64,000 nucleotides of DNA. Origin: Pteria penguin (Eukaryota > Mollusca > Bivalvia > Pterioida > Pteriidae). The notes beneath the pieces are model-generated. The model saw nothing but the letters and a program-made list of their open reading frames with translations, was not told where the DNA came from and did not search any database. Position numbers and translations under genes: made by a program. Below, in pieces: positions 1 to 11,660 of this stretch. Location of the stretch: the NCBI GenBank assembly GCA_035048485.1, contig CM068593.1, positions 5,899,151 through 5,963,150 on the forward strand. Reading direction: 5' to 3'. Position 1 is the stretch's first letter. Every line of letters begins with the position of its first letter.

Positions 1-3
1 ACC

Positions 4-192
4 CACAAAAAGAGGCGGAGCTGACGAAAAACACATGGTCATTGTTATTTTTATGTCATTTCTCTGTTTACATTTTATTCATCGGCTAGTTATTTATGAA
101 GAAGAAACCTAAATTGAAATGACCAGAAATGCGATAACTAGCCGATAAATAAAATGACCACGTGTTTTTCTTCAGCTCCGCCTCTTTTTGTG
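4..192. mobile_element. Foldback (MITE-like) element
   Basis: The left end begins cacaaaaagaggcggagct and the right end is its reverse complement. Homology continues inward through a TGGTCATT block and a shared ATCGGCTAGTTAT block (about 81-94 against 133-146). The whole 190 bp can fold into one imperfect hairpin. There is no coding capacity. Target duplications were not resolved because the left end is at the window edge. Confidence 0.6.
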
Positions 193-1085
193 AAGTTTCT
201 GTTAACGAGATCTCGCGAGACCGAATGGCTGACACAGAAACCGGCAAATTTGAAGCAGGTTGGGGAAAATGTGTGTAGAGCCTTCAGACGACAGATCGGG
301 GGTAAGTTAACGTTGCCGATCGTTTGCTTTATGTTTATATATGTTAGATATTTGCTCCATTTGATGCCGAAATGCGTAGAATCGTGCCGGCCATTCCGTT
401 TATCAAAAATGCAAGTTTACGCAGCGTAAGGAATTGTGGCCCTATCATTCATGTAGGGCCACTACTTGCGGCTAAGAAATTTCCTGCTGTAAAGGCATCT
501 AGAAAATATCCCCATTTCAATTTATGGAAGAGTCCATTACGTCAGTCATCAAGTTGAAGAAAAGGAAATATGTGTGTGCATATTGGTATGATTCATATTT
601 GCTACAATAACCCTGAAAAATGAATGAGATAATTGAAACGAAAAAAAAAAAAAAAAAAATAGAAACATAACTTCAAAATGTTTGTACAGTTCATGTACTG
701 TGTATCTCTCGCGACGAGGCATTTTCATTAATGTTTTTGTGTCGTCCTCGTAGAAACGCGACATACAGAATTACTTTGTCTGGCAATTGTCTGTCTGTTT
801 GTCTGATATGAATTACTTGTGCTAAATGGATACCAGGCGACGCATGTTTTCCTTCTAACATTCCAGATGATAGTATTGACAATTTGTTAATCTATTGTTT
901 ATCTTTAGCTATATCTCTTTAATTATATTTTAATATTTTTACCCCGTGATATTGATTTGTCTTTTGTAAATATTTGTGAATGATATTTTTCCAATTTCTA
1001 TTGTTATTATTCTTACCGAAAGTAAAATATAGACGCAGTTTATCAACTTCATGTACATTTGATGTATTCTTATGAACATTTTTTA

Positions 1086-1087
<2 letters not shown>
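193..1087. other. Unique AT-rich sequence
   Basis: Nothing was recognised here apart from an A-run near 640-658. Open frames are short and lack codon or motif signals. Confidence 0.5.
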
Positions 1088-1118
<31 letters not shown>

Positions 1119-1411
1119 ATTGTGATCAATCATAGTCCGTCGTCTGTCCGTCCGTCCGTCGTTAACTTTTCACATTTTCGACTTCTTCTTCAGAATCGCT
1201 GAACAGAATTTGATGAAACTTAGTATGCATGAAGTACTACAAGTGTTGTTGTTTTTCGTTCAGATCCGTCAACAGAGGCGTCACCACAGGCAAAAGTAGG
1301 TTATAGGGGATACCCTCCTTTAACAAACTACTTCTTCAGACCCGGGGCATACAGAGACAAACCGAATGCATAGGAATAATCTAGAGGGATTTGTGAAGAA
1401 GTGTTGTTGTT
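1088..1411 (+). mobile_element. Family A element, 5' part only
   Basis: It starts with the hairpin AGCTCACCTGAGC...GGCTCAAGTGAGCT and a CCGTCCGTCC tract, then one core unit (GGCGTCACCACAGGCAAAAG, TACAGAGACAAACCGAATGC). It is abruptly replaced by a fresh 5' end at 1412, so it is a truncated copy abutting the next. Confidence 0.7.
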
Positions 1412-3990
1412 AGCTCACCTGAGCCAAAGGCTCAAGTGAGCTATTGGCATCACTCTTCGTCCGTCGTCCGTCCGTCGTCCGTCATTTGTCGTCCGTCGTC
1501 CGTCCGTAAACTTTTCACATTTTCAACTTCTTCTTCAGAACCGCTTAAAGGATTTGCATGAAACTTGGTGTGGATAAAGTACTAGGGGTCCTCTACCAAG
1601 TTTGTTCATTTCATATAAATCCCTCAATAGGTGGCGCCACCATTGCTAAAAATAGATCTCAGAGGGTACCCCTCTTTGAAAATCTTCTTCTCCAGAACCA
1701 GTGTATGGACTATAAAACTAATGGCATCTGAGTGATCTAGAAGGATGTATGTCTAAAGTTTGTTCATATCGTTGAAATCCGATAAATAATTTTTGACGTT
1801 TTTTTTTACGTTTTTTTGGACTTTGTAATTTTAATGCAGAAAAGAAGTATTTTTGTCTTTTAGTAAACATTGATGCATTAATTTGGTTTAATTTGATCAT
1901 TTTTATGATGAGAAATACTACTGCGAAGAAATTTTTTCAATATTTCATTTTTTGGATTTTTTATGAATTTTCTAAGACTTTCAAGAAAAAGGGGGGTGGG
2001 ACAATTGGTGTAAACATTTCACAGTTTGAACTTTTTCTTCAGAACCACTCGCTGGAATTCAATGAAACTTGGCATGCATCAAGTACTCAAGGTCCCCGAC
2101 AAATGTGGTCATCTTTGTCAGGATCCATCAATAGGTGGCGCCACCACAGGCAAAAGTAGGTCAAAGAGGGTACCCTACTTTGACAAACTTCTTCTTCAGA
2201 CCGGGGGCATACAGAGACTAACCGAATGCATAGGAATGATCTAGAGGGATATGTGAAGAAGTGTTGTTATTTTTGGTTCCATTCCGAAATCAAATTTTTG
2301 ACGTTTTTTCATTTTTATTTTGGACTTTGTTATTTTAATGCATTAAAGAGTTATTATTTTCTTTTAGTAAACATTGATGCATTCATTTGGTTTCATTTAA
2401 TCATTTCTATGGTAAGGAATGCTGGTGTGAAGGAATTTTTTCAATATCTCGATTTTTGAATTTTTTATGAATTTTTTTAAGACTTCCAAGAAAAGGGGGG
2501 GGGGGGGGACAATTTTTCATATCTTCAACTTGATCTGCAGAACAACTTGAAGGATTGTGATAAAACTGGGTAGGATGCAAGTACTCATAGTCCTTTTCAA
2601 AGGTTTTGTTTTTTGTGCGGATCATCCAAATTGGTTAACAGATAATGCCACCATGTCTAAAAGTAGGTCTCACAATGGTACATATACCACTAGGTAATTG
2701 AAATATGGAGAGTAGCGGTTCAAATCCAGCTGTGCCACAGTGGTCAAAAAAATTTTTTTTTTTTTTTACACATCTAAATAAGTTTTTAGATGTTTCTCAA
2801 CACTCAACATATGAAATTAGGAATTTTACGTTTAAGACTTCCAAAAAAAAAAGGGGGGGGGGGGGGGGGGTTGGCCATTTTTCACATTTTCAACTTTTTC
2901 TACAAAACTGTTCGAAGGATTTTAATAAATCTTGGTAGAAATAAGTCACTTATGATCCTCTTCAAATTCTGTTGTTTTCGTCCAGACCTCTTTACAGGTG
3001 GCGCCACCATAGTCGAGTAGGTCACAAAAGAGTTCCCTCGTTTACATACGGGCTGTATACAGAGACAAACAGAATGCATAGAAATGATCTAGAGGGATGA
3101 GTGAAGATGTATTGTCATTTTGGTTCCCTTCCAAAATCAAATTTTAGAATTTTTTTTCGACATTTCTTTGGACTTGGTGATTCAATGCAGAAAAAAGTGT
3201 CATATTTCCTAGTTAATTGATAATGATGATTTCTTATGGACTATTGTGATCATAATTATGGTAAGGATTGTTACTTTGAAAGAATTTTGTCAATATCTCA
3301 ATTTTTGGATTTTCTATGAATTTTTTAAGACTTCCAAATGAGGGTGTATAGGAACAATTCAATCACATTTTTCACTTCTGCTGTTATACCACATGAAAGA
3401 TTTTAATGAAACATGGAATACATGAAGTACTAAAAGTCCTCTATCAATTTGGTAAATTTCATCCAAATTGGTTAACAGATAATGCCACCATGTCTAAAAA
3501 GCAGTTCTCACAATAGTACATATACCACTTGGTAATTGAAATATGGAGAGTAGCGGTTCAAATCCAGCTGTGGTCAAAATTTTTTTTTCATTTCTTCACA
3601 CATCTAAATAAGTTTTTAGATGTTTCTCAACACTCAACATATGAAATTAGGCAATTTTAAGTTAGATCTGGACAATATTTGAAACAATTGTTGTTCATGA
3701 CCCAGACTTTAAATCAGTCAACAAAAGGCCCCACCTAAAGAAAATGACTAACTTGTTGCCCTGAATGACTTCTTGCAGAGACAAAGGAAATGCTTAATAT
3801 CAAAATCACCTGAATGGATGTGCAAAAACGTGTTGTTTTTTATTCTAGCCTGAAATAAAATTTGACATATTTTCAACATCTGTGTTGACTTGGTCACATT
3901 AATGCAAAAATAAATGAATTCTTCCTTCATGCATGACTGATAATCTAGGTACTCAGGTGAGCGATATAGGCCCACTTGGGCCTCTTGTTT
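1412..3990 (+). mobile_element. Family A element, full-length copy 1
   Basis: The 5' end is a hairpin containing GCTCACCTGAG. The 3' end contains TACTCAGGTGAGCG, the inverted match, then the hairpin GGCCCACTTGGGCC and the tail TCTTGTTT. The core is several diverged tandem units of roughly 330 bp with recurring GGTGGCGCCACCA, GTACCCTCCTTTGACAA and GATCTAGAGGGAT motifs and polyG runs (about 2496-2509, 2852-2870). No transposase is present. Subterminal inverted repeats plus a 3' hairpin plus a tandem core match the architecture of non-autonomous Helentron-associated elements; that class assignment is inference. Confidence 0.75.
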
Positions 3991-4245
3991 CATTTCTTAA
4001 TACATCTAAATAAGTTTTTAGATGTTTCTCAACACTCAACATATGAAATTAGTCCATTTAAAGTTGGATCTGGACAATATTTGAAACAATTGTTGTTCAT
4101 GACCCAGACTTGAAATCAGTCAACAAAAGGCCCTACCTAAAGGAAATGACAAACTTGTTGCCCTGAATCACATCTTGCAGAGACCAAGGAAATGCTTAAT
4201 ATCAAAATCACCTGAATGGATGTGCAAAAAAGTGTTGATGTTTTT
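3991..4245 (+). mobile_element. Family A fragment between two full copies
   Basis: It repeats the subterminal part of family A (ACATCTAAATAAGTTTTTAG, then GGACAATATTTGAAACAATT) but stops before the terminal hairpin, and a new 5' end follows at 4246. Confidence 0.65.
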
Positions 4246-6827
4246 AGCTCACCTGAGCCAAAGGCTCAAGTGAGCTATTGTGATCAATCACCGTCCGTCG
4301 TCCGTCCGTCGTCTGTCGTCCGTCGTCCGTCGTCCGTCGTTAACTTTTCACATTTTCGACTTCTTCTCCAGAACCACTGAACAGAATTTGATGAAACTTG
4401 ATAAGCATGTAGTACTCATGGTCCCCTACAAGTGTTGTTGTTTGTCGTCTGGATTCATCAACAGGTGGCGCCACCACAGGCAAAAGTAGGTCAAAGAGGG
4501 TACCCTCCTTTGACAAACTTCTTCTTCAGACCGGGGGCATACAGAGACAAACCGAATGCATAGGAATGATCTAGAGGGATGTGTGAAGAAGTGTTGTTAT
4601 TTTTGGTTCCGTTCCGAAATCAAATTTTTGACGTTTTTTTGACGTTTTTTTGTACTTGGTAGTTTTAATGCAGAAAAGAGGTATTTTTTTCTTTTAGTAA
4701 ACATTGATACATTAATTTGGTTTAATTTGATCATTTTGATGGTAAGAAATACTACTGCAAAGAAAATTTTTCAATATTTTATGTTTTGGATTTTTTATGA
4801 ATTTTTTAAGACTTTCAAGAAAAAGGGGGGTGGGATAATTGGTGTAAACATTTCACAGTTTGAACTTTTTCTTCGGAACCACTTGCTGGAATTCAATGAA
4901 ACTTGGCATGCATCAAATACTCAAGGTTCCCGACAAATGTGGTCATCTTTGTCAGGATCCATGAACAGGTGGCACCACCACAGACAAAAGTAGGTCACAG
5001 AGGGTACCCTCCTTTGACAAACTTCTTATTCAGATCGGGTGCATACAGCGACAAACCGACTGCATAGGAATGATTTAGAGGCATATGGGAAGAAGTGTTG
5101 ATATTTTTGGTTCCATTCCGAAATCAAATTTTTGACGTTTTTTTCATTTTTATTTTGGACTTTGTTATTTTAATGCATTAAAGAGTTATTATTTTCTTTT
5201 AGTAAACATTGATGCATTCATTTGGTTTCATTTAATCATTTCTATGGTAAGGAATGCTGGTGCGAAGCAATTTTTTCAATATCTCGATTTTTGAATTTTT
5301 TATGAATTTTTTAAGACTTCCAAGAAAAGGGGGGGGGGGGGGGACAATTTTTAATATCTTCAACTTGATCTGCAGAACAACTTGAAGGATTGTGATAAAA
5401 CTGGGTAGGATGCAAGTACTCTTAGTCCTTTTCAAAGGTTTTGTTTTTTGTGCGGATCATCCAAATTGGTTAACAGATAATGCCACCATGTCTAAAAGTA
5501 GGTCTCACAATGGTACATATACCACTTGGTAATTGAAATATGGAGAGTAGCGGTTCAAATCCAGCTGTGGTCAAAAAAATGTTTTTTTTTTTTACACATC
5601 TAGATAAGTTTTTAGATGTTTCTCAACACTCAACATATGAAATTAGGAATTTTACGTTTAAGACTTCCAAAAAAAAAGGGGGGGGGGTGGGTTTTGGCCA
5701 TTTTTCACATTTTCAACTTTTTCTACAAAACTGTTTGAAGGATTTTAATAAATCTTGGTAGAAATAAGTCACTTATGATCCTCTTCAAATTCTGTTGTTT
5801 TTGTTTAGACCTCTTTACAGGTGGCGCCACCATAGTCAAGAGTAGGTCACAAAAGAGTTCCCTCGTTTAACAATATTCTTTTTCATACGGGCTGTATACA
5901 GAGACAAACAGAATGCATAGAAATGATCTAGAGGGATGAGTGAAGATGTATTGTCATTTTGGTTCCCTTCCAAAATCAAATTTTAGAATTTTTTTCGACA
6001 TTTCTTTGGACTTGGTGATTCAATGCAGAAAAAAGTGTAAATTTCCTAGTTAATTGATAATGATGATTTCTTATGGACTATTGTGATCATAATTATGGCA
6101 AGGATTGTTACTTTGAAAGAATTTTGTCAATATCTCAATTTTTGGATTTTCTATGAATTTTTTAAGACTTCCAAATGAGGGTGTATAGGAACAATTCAAT
6201 CACATTTTTCACTTCTGCTGTTATACCACATGAAAGATTTTAATGAAACATGGAATACATGAAGTACTAAAAGTCCTCTATCAATTTGGTAAATTTCATC
6301 CAAATTGGTTAACAGATAATGCCACCATGTCTAAAAAGCAGTTCTCACAATAGTACATATACCACTTGGTAATTGAAATATGGAGAGTAGCGGTTCAAAT
6401 CCAGCTGTGGTCAAAATTTTTTTTTCATTTCTTTACGCATCTAAATAAGTTTTTAGATGTTTCTCAACACTCAACATATGAAATTAGGCAATTTTAAGTT
6501 AGATCTGGACAATATTTGAAACAATTGTTGTTCATGACCCAGACTTGAAATCAGTCAACAAAAGGCCCCACCTAAAGAAAATGACTAACTTGTTGCCCTG
6601 AATGACTTCTTGCAGAGACAAAGGAAATGCTTAATATCAAAATCACCTGAATGGATGTGCAAAAAAGTGTTGTTTTTTATTCTAGCCTGAAATAAAATTT
6701 GACATATTTTCAACATCTGTTTTGACTTAGTCACATTAATGCAAAAATAAATGAATTCTTCCTTCATGCATGACTGATAATCTAGGTACTCAGGTGAGCG
6801 ATATAGGCCCACTTGGGCCTCTTGTTT
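4246..6827 (+). mobile_element. Family A element, full-length copy 2
   Basis: It is nearly identical to the copy at 1412-3990 across its length and has the same end structures, at an offset of about 2.84 kb. The high similarity suggests recent tandem duplication or array-style amplification rather than two independent old insertions. PolyG runs recur near 5328-5343 and 5690-5700. Confidence 0.75.
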
Positions 6828-6942
6828 AACTTTTGTGTTGACTTAGTCACGGTAATGCAAAAATAACTAAATCTTTCTTCCTGCATGACTGATAATCTAA
6901 GTACTCAGGGGAACGATATAGGCCCACTTGGGCCTCTTGTTC
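6828..6942 (+). mobile_element. Family A, extra 3' end
   Basis: This short fragment repeats only the last part of the element (GTGTTGACTTAGTCACGG to the GGCCCACTTGGGCC hairpin and TCTTGTT). It is more diverged than the copy just before it. Confidence 0.65.
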
Positions 6943-7724
6943 CTTCTTTTTTCTAGGGTTCAGTAAGGGCGATTTTGGGGGATATTAATATAAAATTTAA
7001 AATTGAACAACTTTACTGGTAATAGAATGCTAGGAAATTTTACTTTATTTGAACGATTTTGTGTCAGTAAACTATATGTACTGTCTATATAACATACCAG
7101 TCGATTGCCTTACTGTATGAAAAAGAGGTAATAAGAATACCCCGTATCAGCTGGCGACATAGCGTCAGTCTCGTATTTTACATTCTATTTATATGCTCCG
7201 ATACGATGAAGTCACATGCATGCCAATAGCTGTGGTAAAACTGATCGATTTTCACCTGTATCACTGTTGTAAAGAAAGGCTCTTCTTTAGAAATCCATGT
7301 TAAGAATTAGGTTTTTAAGAGCTAGGTGTTTTGTTTCTGTTTGACATCTTTCGTATACATGTACGTGGTCTCGGTTGGTCAAATATCGATGCAAGGATGT
7401 ATGCCTCCATTTTAGATTCAAATTCATTTCTGAGATATGGATGAATCAATTAAATTATTATTTTCACTTATATATGTAGTTAGATTTTGCATGGAAGCGA
7501 ATATGCCATAATAATCTATAGTCTGATATGCCCTGTTGACGGCTGCCCGCATGCATAATCATGTCCGCGTTACTCCTCTTGCATCTCTACAAATAAAAAA
7601 TAAAAATAAAAATGATTTGATGATTGTAGATGAAGGGATATTAATATATTTGTGTACTGGTGTTTCAGATTGAGGATCTGACCTCTGGGGATGGGGTAAA
7701 TAACAAATGAGTGGGGAAAAAAAA
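6943..7724. other. Unique spacer between oppositely oriented family A copies
   Basis: No gene or repeat was recognised. It forms the loop of a large inverted arrangement (family A plus-strand copies to the left, a minus-strand copy to the right). Confidence 0.5.
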
Positions 7725-8762
7725 ACAAGAGCCCAAGTGGCCCTATATCGCGAGTACCTAGATGATCAGTCATGCAGGAAGAAAGAATTCATTTATTTCT
7801 GCATTACTGTGACTAAGTCAACATAAATGTTGAAAATATGTCAAATTTTATTTCAGACCAGAATAAAAAACAACAACACTTTTTTGCACATCCATTCAGG
7901 TGATTTTGATATTAAGCATTTGCTTTGTCTCTGCAAGATGTGATTCAGGGCAACAAGTTTGTCATTTTCTTTAGGTGGGGCCTTTTGTTGACTGATTTCA
8001 AGTCTGGGTCATGAACAACAATTGTTTCAAATATTGTCCAGATCCAATTTAAAATGGACTAATTTGATATGTTAAGTGTTGAGAAACATCTAAAACTTAT
8101 TTACAATAGATGTGTAAAGAAATGAAAAAAAAAATTGACCACAGCTGGATTTGAACCGCTACTCTCCATATTTTAATTACCAAGTGGTATATGTACCATT
8201 GTGAGACCCACTTTTTAGACATGGTGGCATTATCTGTTGACCAATTTGAATGAAATGTACAAAATTGATAGAGGACCTATTGTACTTCATGTATACCATG
8301 TTTCATTAAAATCTTTCATGTGGTATAACAGCAGAAGTTAAAAATGTGAAGAATTGTCCCAAAACACCTTCATTTGGAAGTCTTAATGAATATAGAACAT
8401 ATATACCTTTTAATTTTGTGCACCATATGCCATTTCGACAAGTTATGTCTCTTCAGTGATGCTCGTGGCCGGATGATTGGAATTCTCATAATATATAAAT
8501 AGTTGAAGAGCAGTGTTGAAGCCAAAATGATCAAAAAGTGAACCAAAGAATTTATCTAACATTCCTTACCATAATTATGATCAAAATAGTCCATAAGATT
8601 CATCATCATCAATTAACTAGGAAATATGACACTTTTCTGCATTGAAATCACCAAGTCCAAAAAAAAAAAAAATTCAAAAATTTGATTTTGGAAGGGAACC
8701 AAAATGACAATACATCTTTATTCATCCCTCTAGATTATTTCTATGCATACTGTTTGTCTCTG
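7725..8762 (-). mobile_element. Family A element, inverted, 5' truncated
   Basis: The reverse complement of the family 3' end appears at 7725 (ACAAGAGCCCAAGTGGCCC). Core matches continue to TGTTTGTCTCTGAG near 8762, where the 43-bp minisatellite begins. A foreign or deleted stretch of about 150 bp (about 8390-8530) interrupts the match. Confidence 0.7.
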
Positions 8763-8776
8763 AGCTAGGTAACTAA

Positions 8777-10845
8777 TAATACCAGGTACCCGGGAGGACT
8801 GTCTCCTGTCAGAGGTGATACCAGATACCTTGGAGGAGTAAGTGTCTCCTGTCATAGGTGATACCAGGTACCCAGGAGGAGTAAATGTCCCCTGTCAGAG
8901 GTGATACCAGGTACCCAGGAGGAGTAAATGTCTCCTTTTAGGTGATACCAGGTGCCAAGGAGGAGTAAACGTCTCCTGTCAGTGATACCAGGTACCCGAG
9001 AGGAGTAAGTGTCTCCAGTCAGAAGTAATACCAGGCACCTGGGAGGAGTAAACATCCCCTGTCAGTGGTGAAACCAGGTACCCAGGTGGAGTAAGAGTCT
9101 CCTGTCAGAGGTGATACCAGGTATCCGGGAGGAGTAAGCGTCTTCTGTCTGAGGTAATACCAGGTACCCATGAGAAGTAAGCGTCCACTGTCAGAATTGA
9201 TACCAAGTACCCAGAAGGAGTAAGTGTCTCCTGTCAGAGGTGATACCAGGTGCCAAGGAGGAGTAGGCATATCCTGTCAGAGGTGATACCAGGTACCCGG
9301 AAGGAGTAAGCGTCTTCTGTCAGAGGTGATACCAGGTGCCAAGGAGGAGTAGGCATATCCTGTCAGAGGTGATACCAGGTACCCAGGAGGAGTAAGCGTC
9401 CCCTGTCACAAGTGATACCAGGTGCCAAGGAGGAGTAGGCGTATCCTGTCAGAGGTGATACCAGGTACCCGGAAGGAGTAAGCGTCCCCTGTCAGAGGTG
9501 ATACCAGGTACCCGGAAGGAGTAGGCATCTCCTTTTCAGAGGTGATACCAGGTACCTTGGAGGAGTAAGCATCTCCGGTCAGAGGTGATACCAGGTACGC
9601 AGGAGTAAGTCTTCCCTGTCAATGGTAATACCAAGTATTCGTGAGGAATAGGCGTCTCCTTTTCAGAGGTGATACCAGGTATCTTGGAGGAGTAAGTATC
9701 TCCTGTCAAAGGTGATACCAGGTATCCGTGAGGAGTAAGCGTCTTCTGTCGGAGGTAATACCAGGTACCTGTGAGAAGTAAGCGTCCCCTGTCAGAATTG
9801 ATACCAGGTACCCAGGAGGAGTAAGTGTCTCCTGTCAGAGGTGATACCAGGTACCCAGGAGGAGTAAGCGTCCCCAGTCAGAGGTGATACCAGGTGCCAA
9901 GGAGGAGTAGGCATATCCTGTCAGAGGTGATACCAGGTACCCAGAAGGAGTAAGCGTCCCCTGTCACAAGTGATATCAGGTGCCAAGGAGGAGTAGGCAT
10001 ATCCTGTCAGAGGTGATACCAGGTACCCGGAAGGAGTAAGCGTCCCCTGTCACAAGGGATACCAGGTGCCAAGGATGAGTAGGCATATCCTGTCAGAGGT
10101 GATACCAGGTACCTGGGAGGAGTAAGCATCTCCGGTCAGAGGTGATACCAGGTACGCAAGAGTAAGTCTTCCCTGTCAATGGTAATACTAAGTATTCGTG
10201 AGGAATAGGCATCTCCTTTTCAGAGATGATACCAGGTACCTTGGAGGAGTAAGTATCTCCTGTCAAAGGTGATACCAGGTATCCGGGAGGAGTAAGCGTC
10301 TTCTGTCGGAGGTAATACCAGGTACCCATGAGAAGTAAGCGTCCCCTGTCAGAATTGATACCAGGTACCCAGGAGGAGTAAGTGTCTCCTGTCAGAGGGG
10401 ATATCAGGTACCTGGGAGGAGTAAGTGTTCCGTGTCAGAGGTGATACCAGGTACCCAGGAGGAGTAAGCGTCTCCTGTCAAAGGTGATACCATGTATTTG
10501 GGTGGAGCAGGCGTCCTCTGTCAGACGTGATACCAGGTGCCCAAGAGGAGTAAGCGTCTCTTGTTAGAGGTGATACCAGGTACCTGGGTGGAGCAGGCAT
10601 CCCCTGTCACACGTGATACCAGGTACCCAGGGGGAGTAAGTGTTTCCCGTAAGATATGATACCAGGTACCCAGAAGGAGTAAGTGTTTCTTGTAAGAGGT
10701 GATAACTTGTAGCCGGGAGGAGTGAATATCCCCTCTCAAAGTTGATGCCACTTAGCCGGAAGGAGTAAACGTCCCCTGTCAGAGGTGATCCCAGATACCC
10801 GGGAGGAAAAAGCATCTCCTGTCAGAAGTGAGATCAGGTATAAGT
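8777..10845. repeat. Minisatellite, 43-bp unit, about 48 copies
   Basis: The unit contains GTGATACCAGGTACCCAGGA then GGAGTAAGCGTCTCCTGTCA. Copies vary by substitutions and small deletions. A distinctive variant with CAGAATTGATACC recurs at about 9192, 9793 and 10350, showing a superperiod of 13-14 units (about 557-601 bp). Minus-strand open frames with repeated W-Y-H-L are translation of this array. Confidence 0.95.
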
Positions 10846-11056
10846 AGGACGAGTAACTAAAGGCCCAAAACCTACAGCGAATCCGAAATAAACTTAAACT
10901 TCAAACATGAAATGCATCTAAACTACAATTTTAAGAAGTGATTACATCCCATAACATAAGAACGAGAATGATATAACACTTGAGTCACTCGGTACTCTGC
11001 AGCTTTACTATATGACAATAAGGTCAGATAGAAAGGTATCTAGTGCTACATCACTG

Positions 11057-11660
11057 TGGAACTCTGAACAACGTGACATGATGGACTTTCATGTCACTGT
11101 GGCACTCTCAACAACGTACCATGATGGACTTTCATGTCACTGTGGCACTCCCAACAACGTGCCATGATGGACTTTCATGTCACTGTGGCACTCTCAACAA
11201 CGTGACATGATGGACTTTCATGTCACTGCGGCACTCTCAGCAACGTGACATGAAGGACTCTCATGTCACTGTGTCACTCCGAAAAACGTACCATGTTGGA
11301 CTTTCATGTCACTGTTGTACTTTCAACAGCGTACCATGATGGACTTTCATGTTTAGTTTGTCACTCCCAACAACGTACCATGATGGGTTTTTATATCAGT
11401 GGCATTCTCAACAACGTACCATGATGGACATTCATGTTACTTTGTTACTCCCAACAACGTACTATGAAGGACATACATGTCACTATGGCACTCAAAACAC
11501 TGTAGCATGATGGACGTTCATGTCGCTGTGTCACTCCCAACAACGTACCATGATGAACCTTTTCGTCACAGTCATTTTCAACAACGTACTATGATGGACT
11601 TTCATGTCACTGTGGCTCTCTCACCAACTTACCATGATGGACCGTCGTATCGTCAAGGAC
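11057..11660. repeat. Minisatellite, 43-bp unit, about 14 copies
   Basis: The unit contains CGTACCATGATGGACTTTCA then TGTCACTGTGGCACTCTCAA. It has the same period as the array at 8.8-10.8 kb but an unrelated sequence. Downstream copies are increasingly diverged. Confidence 0.93.

Noticed and set aside
8852..10815. Several minus-strand ORFs with repeated L-L-L-G-T-W-Y-H-L
   Set aside because: They all come from the 43-bp minisatellite in different phases; none extends beyond the array.
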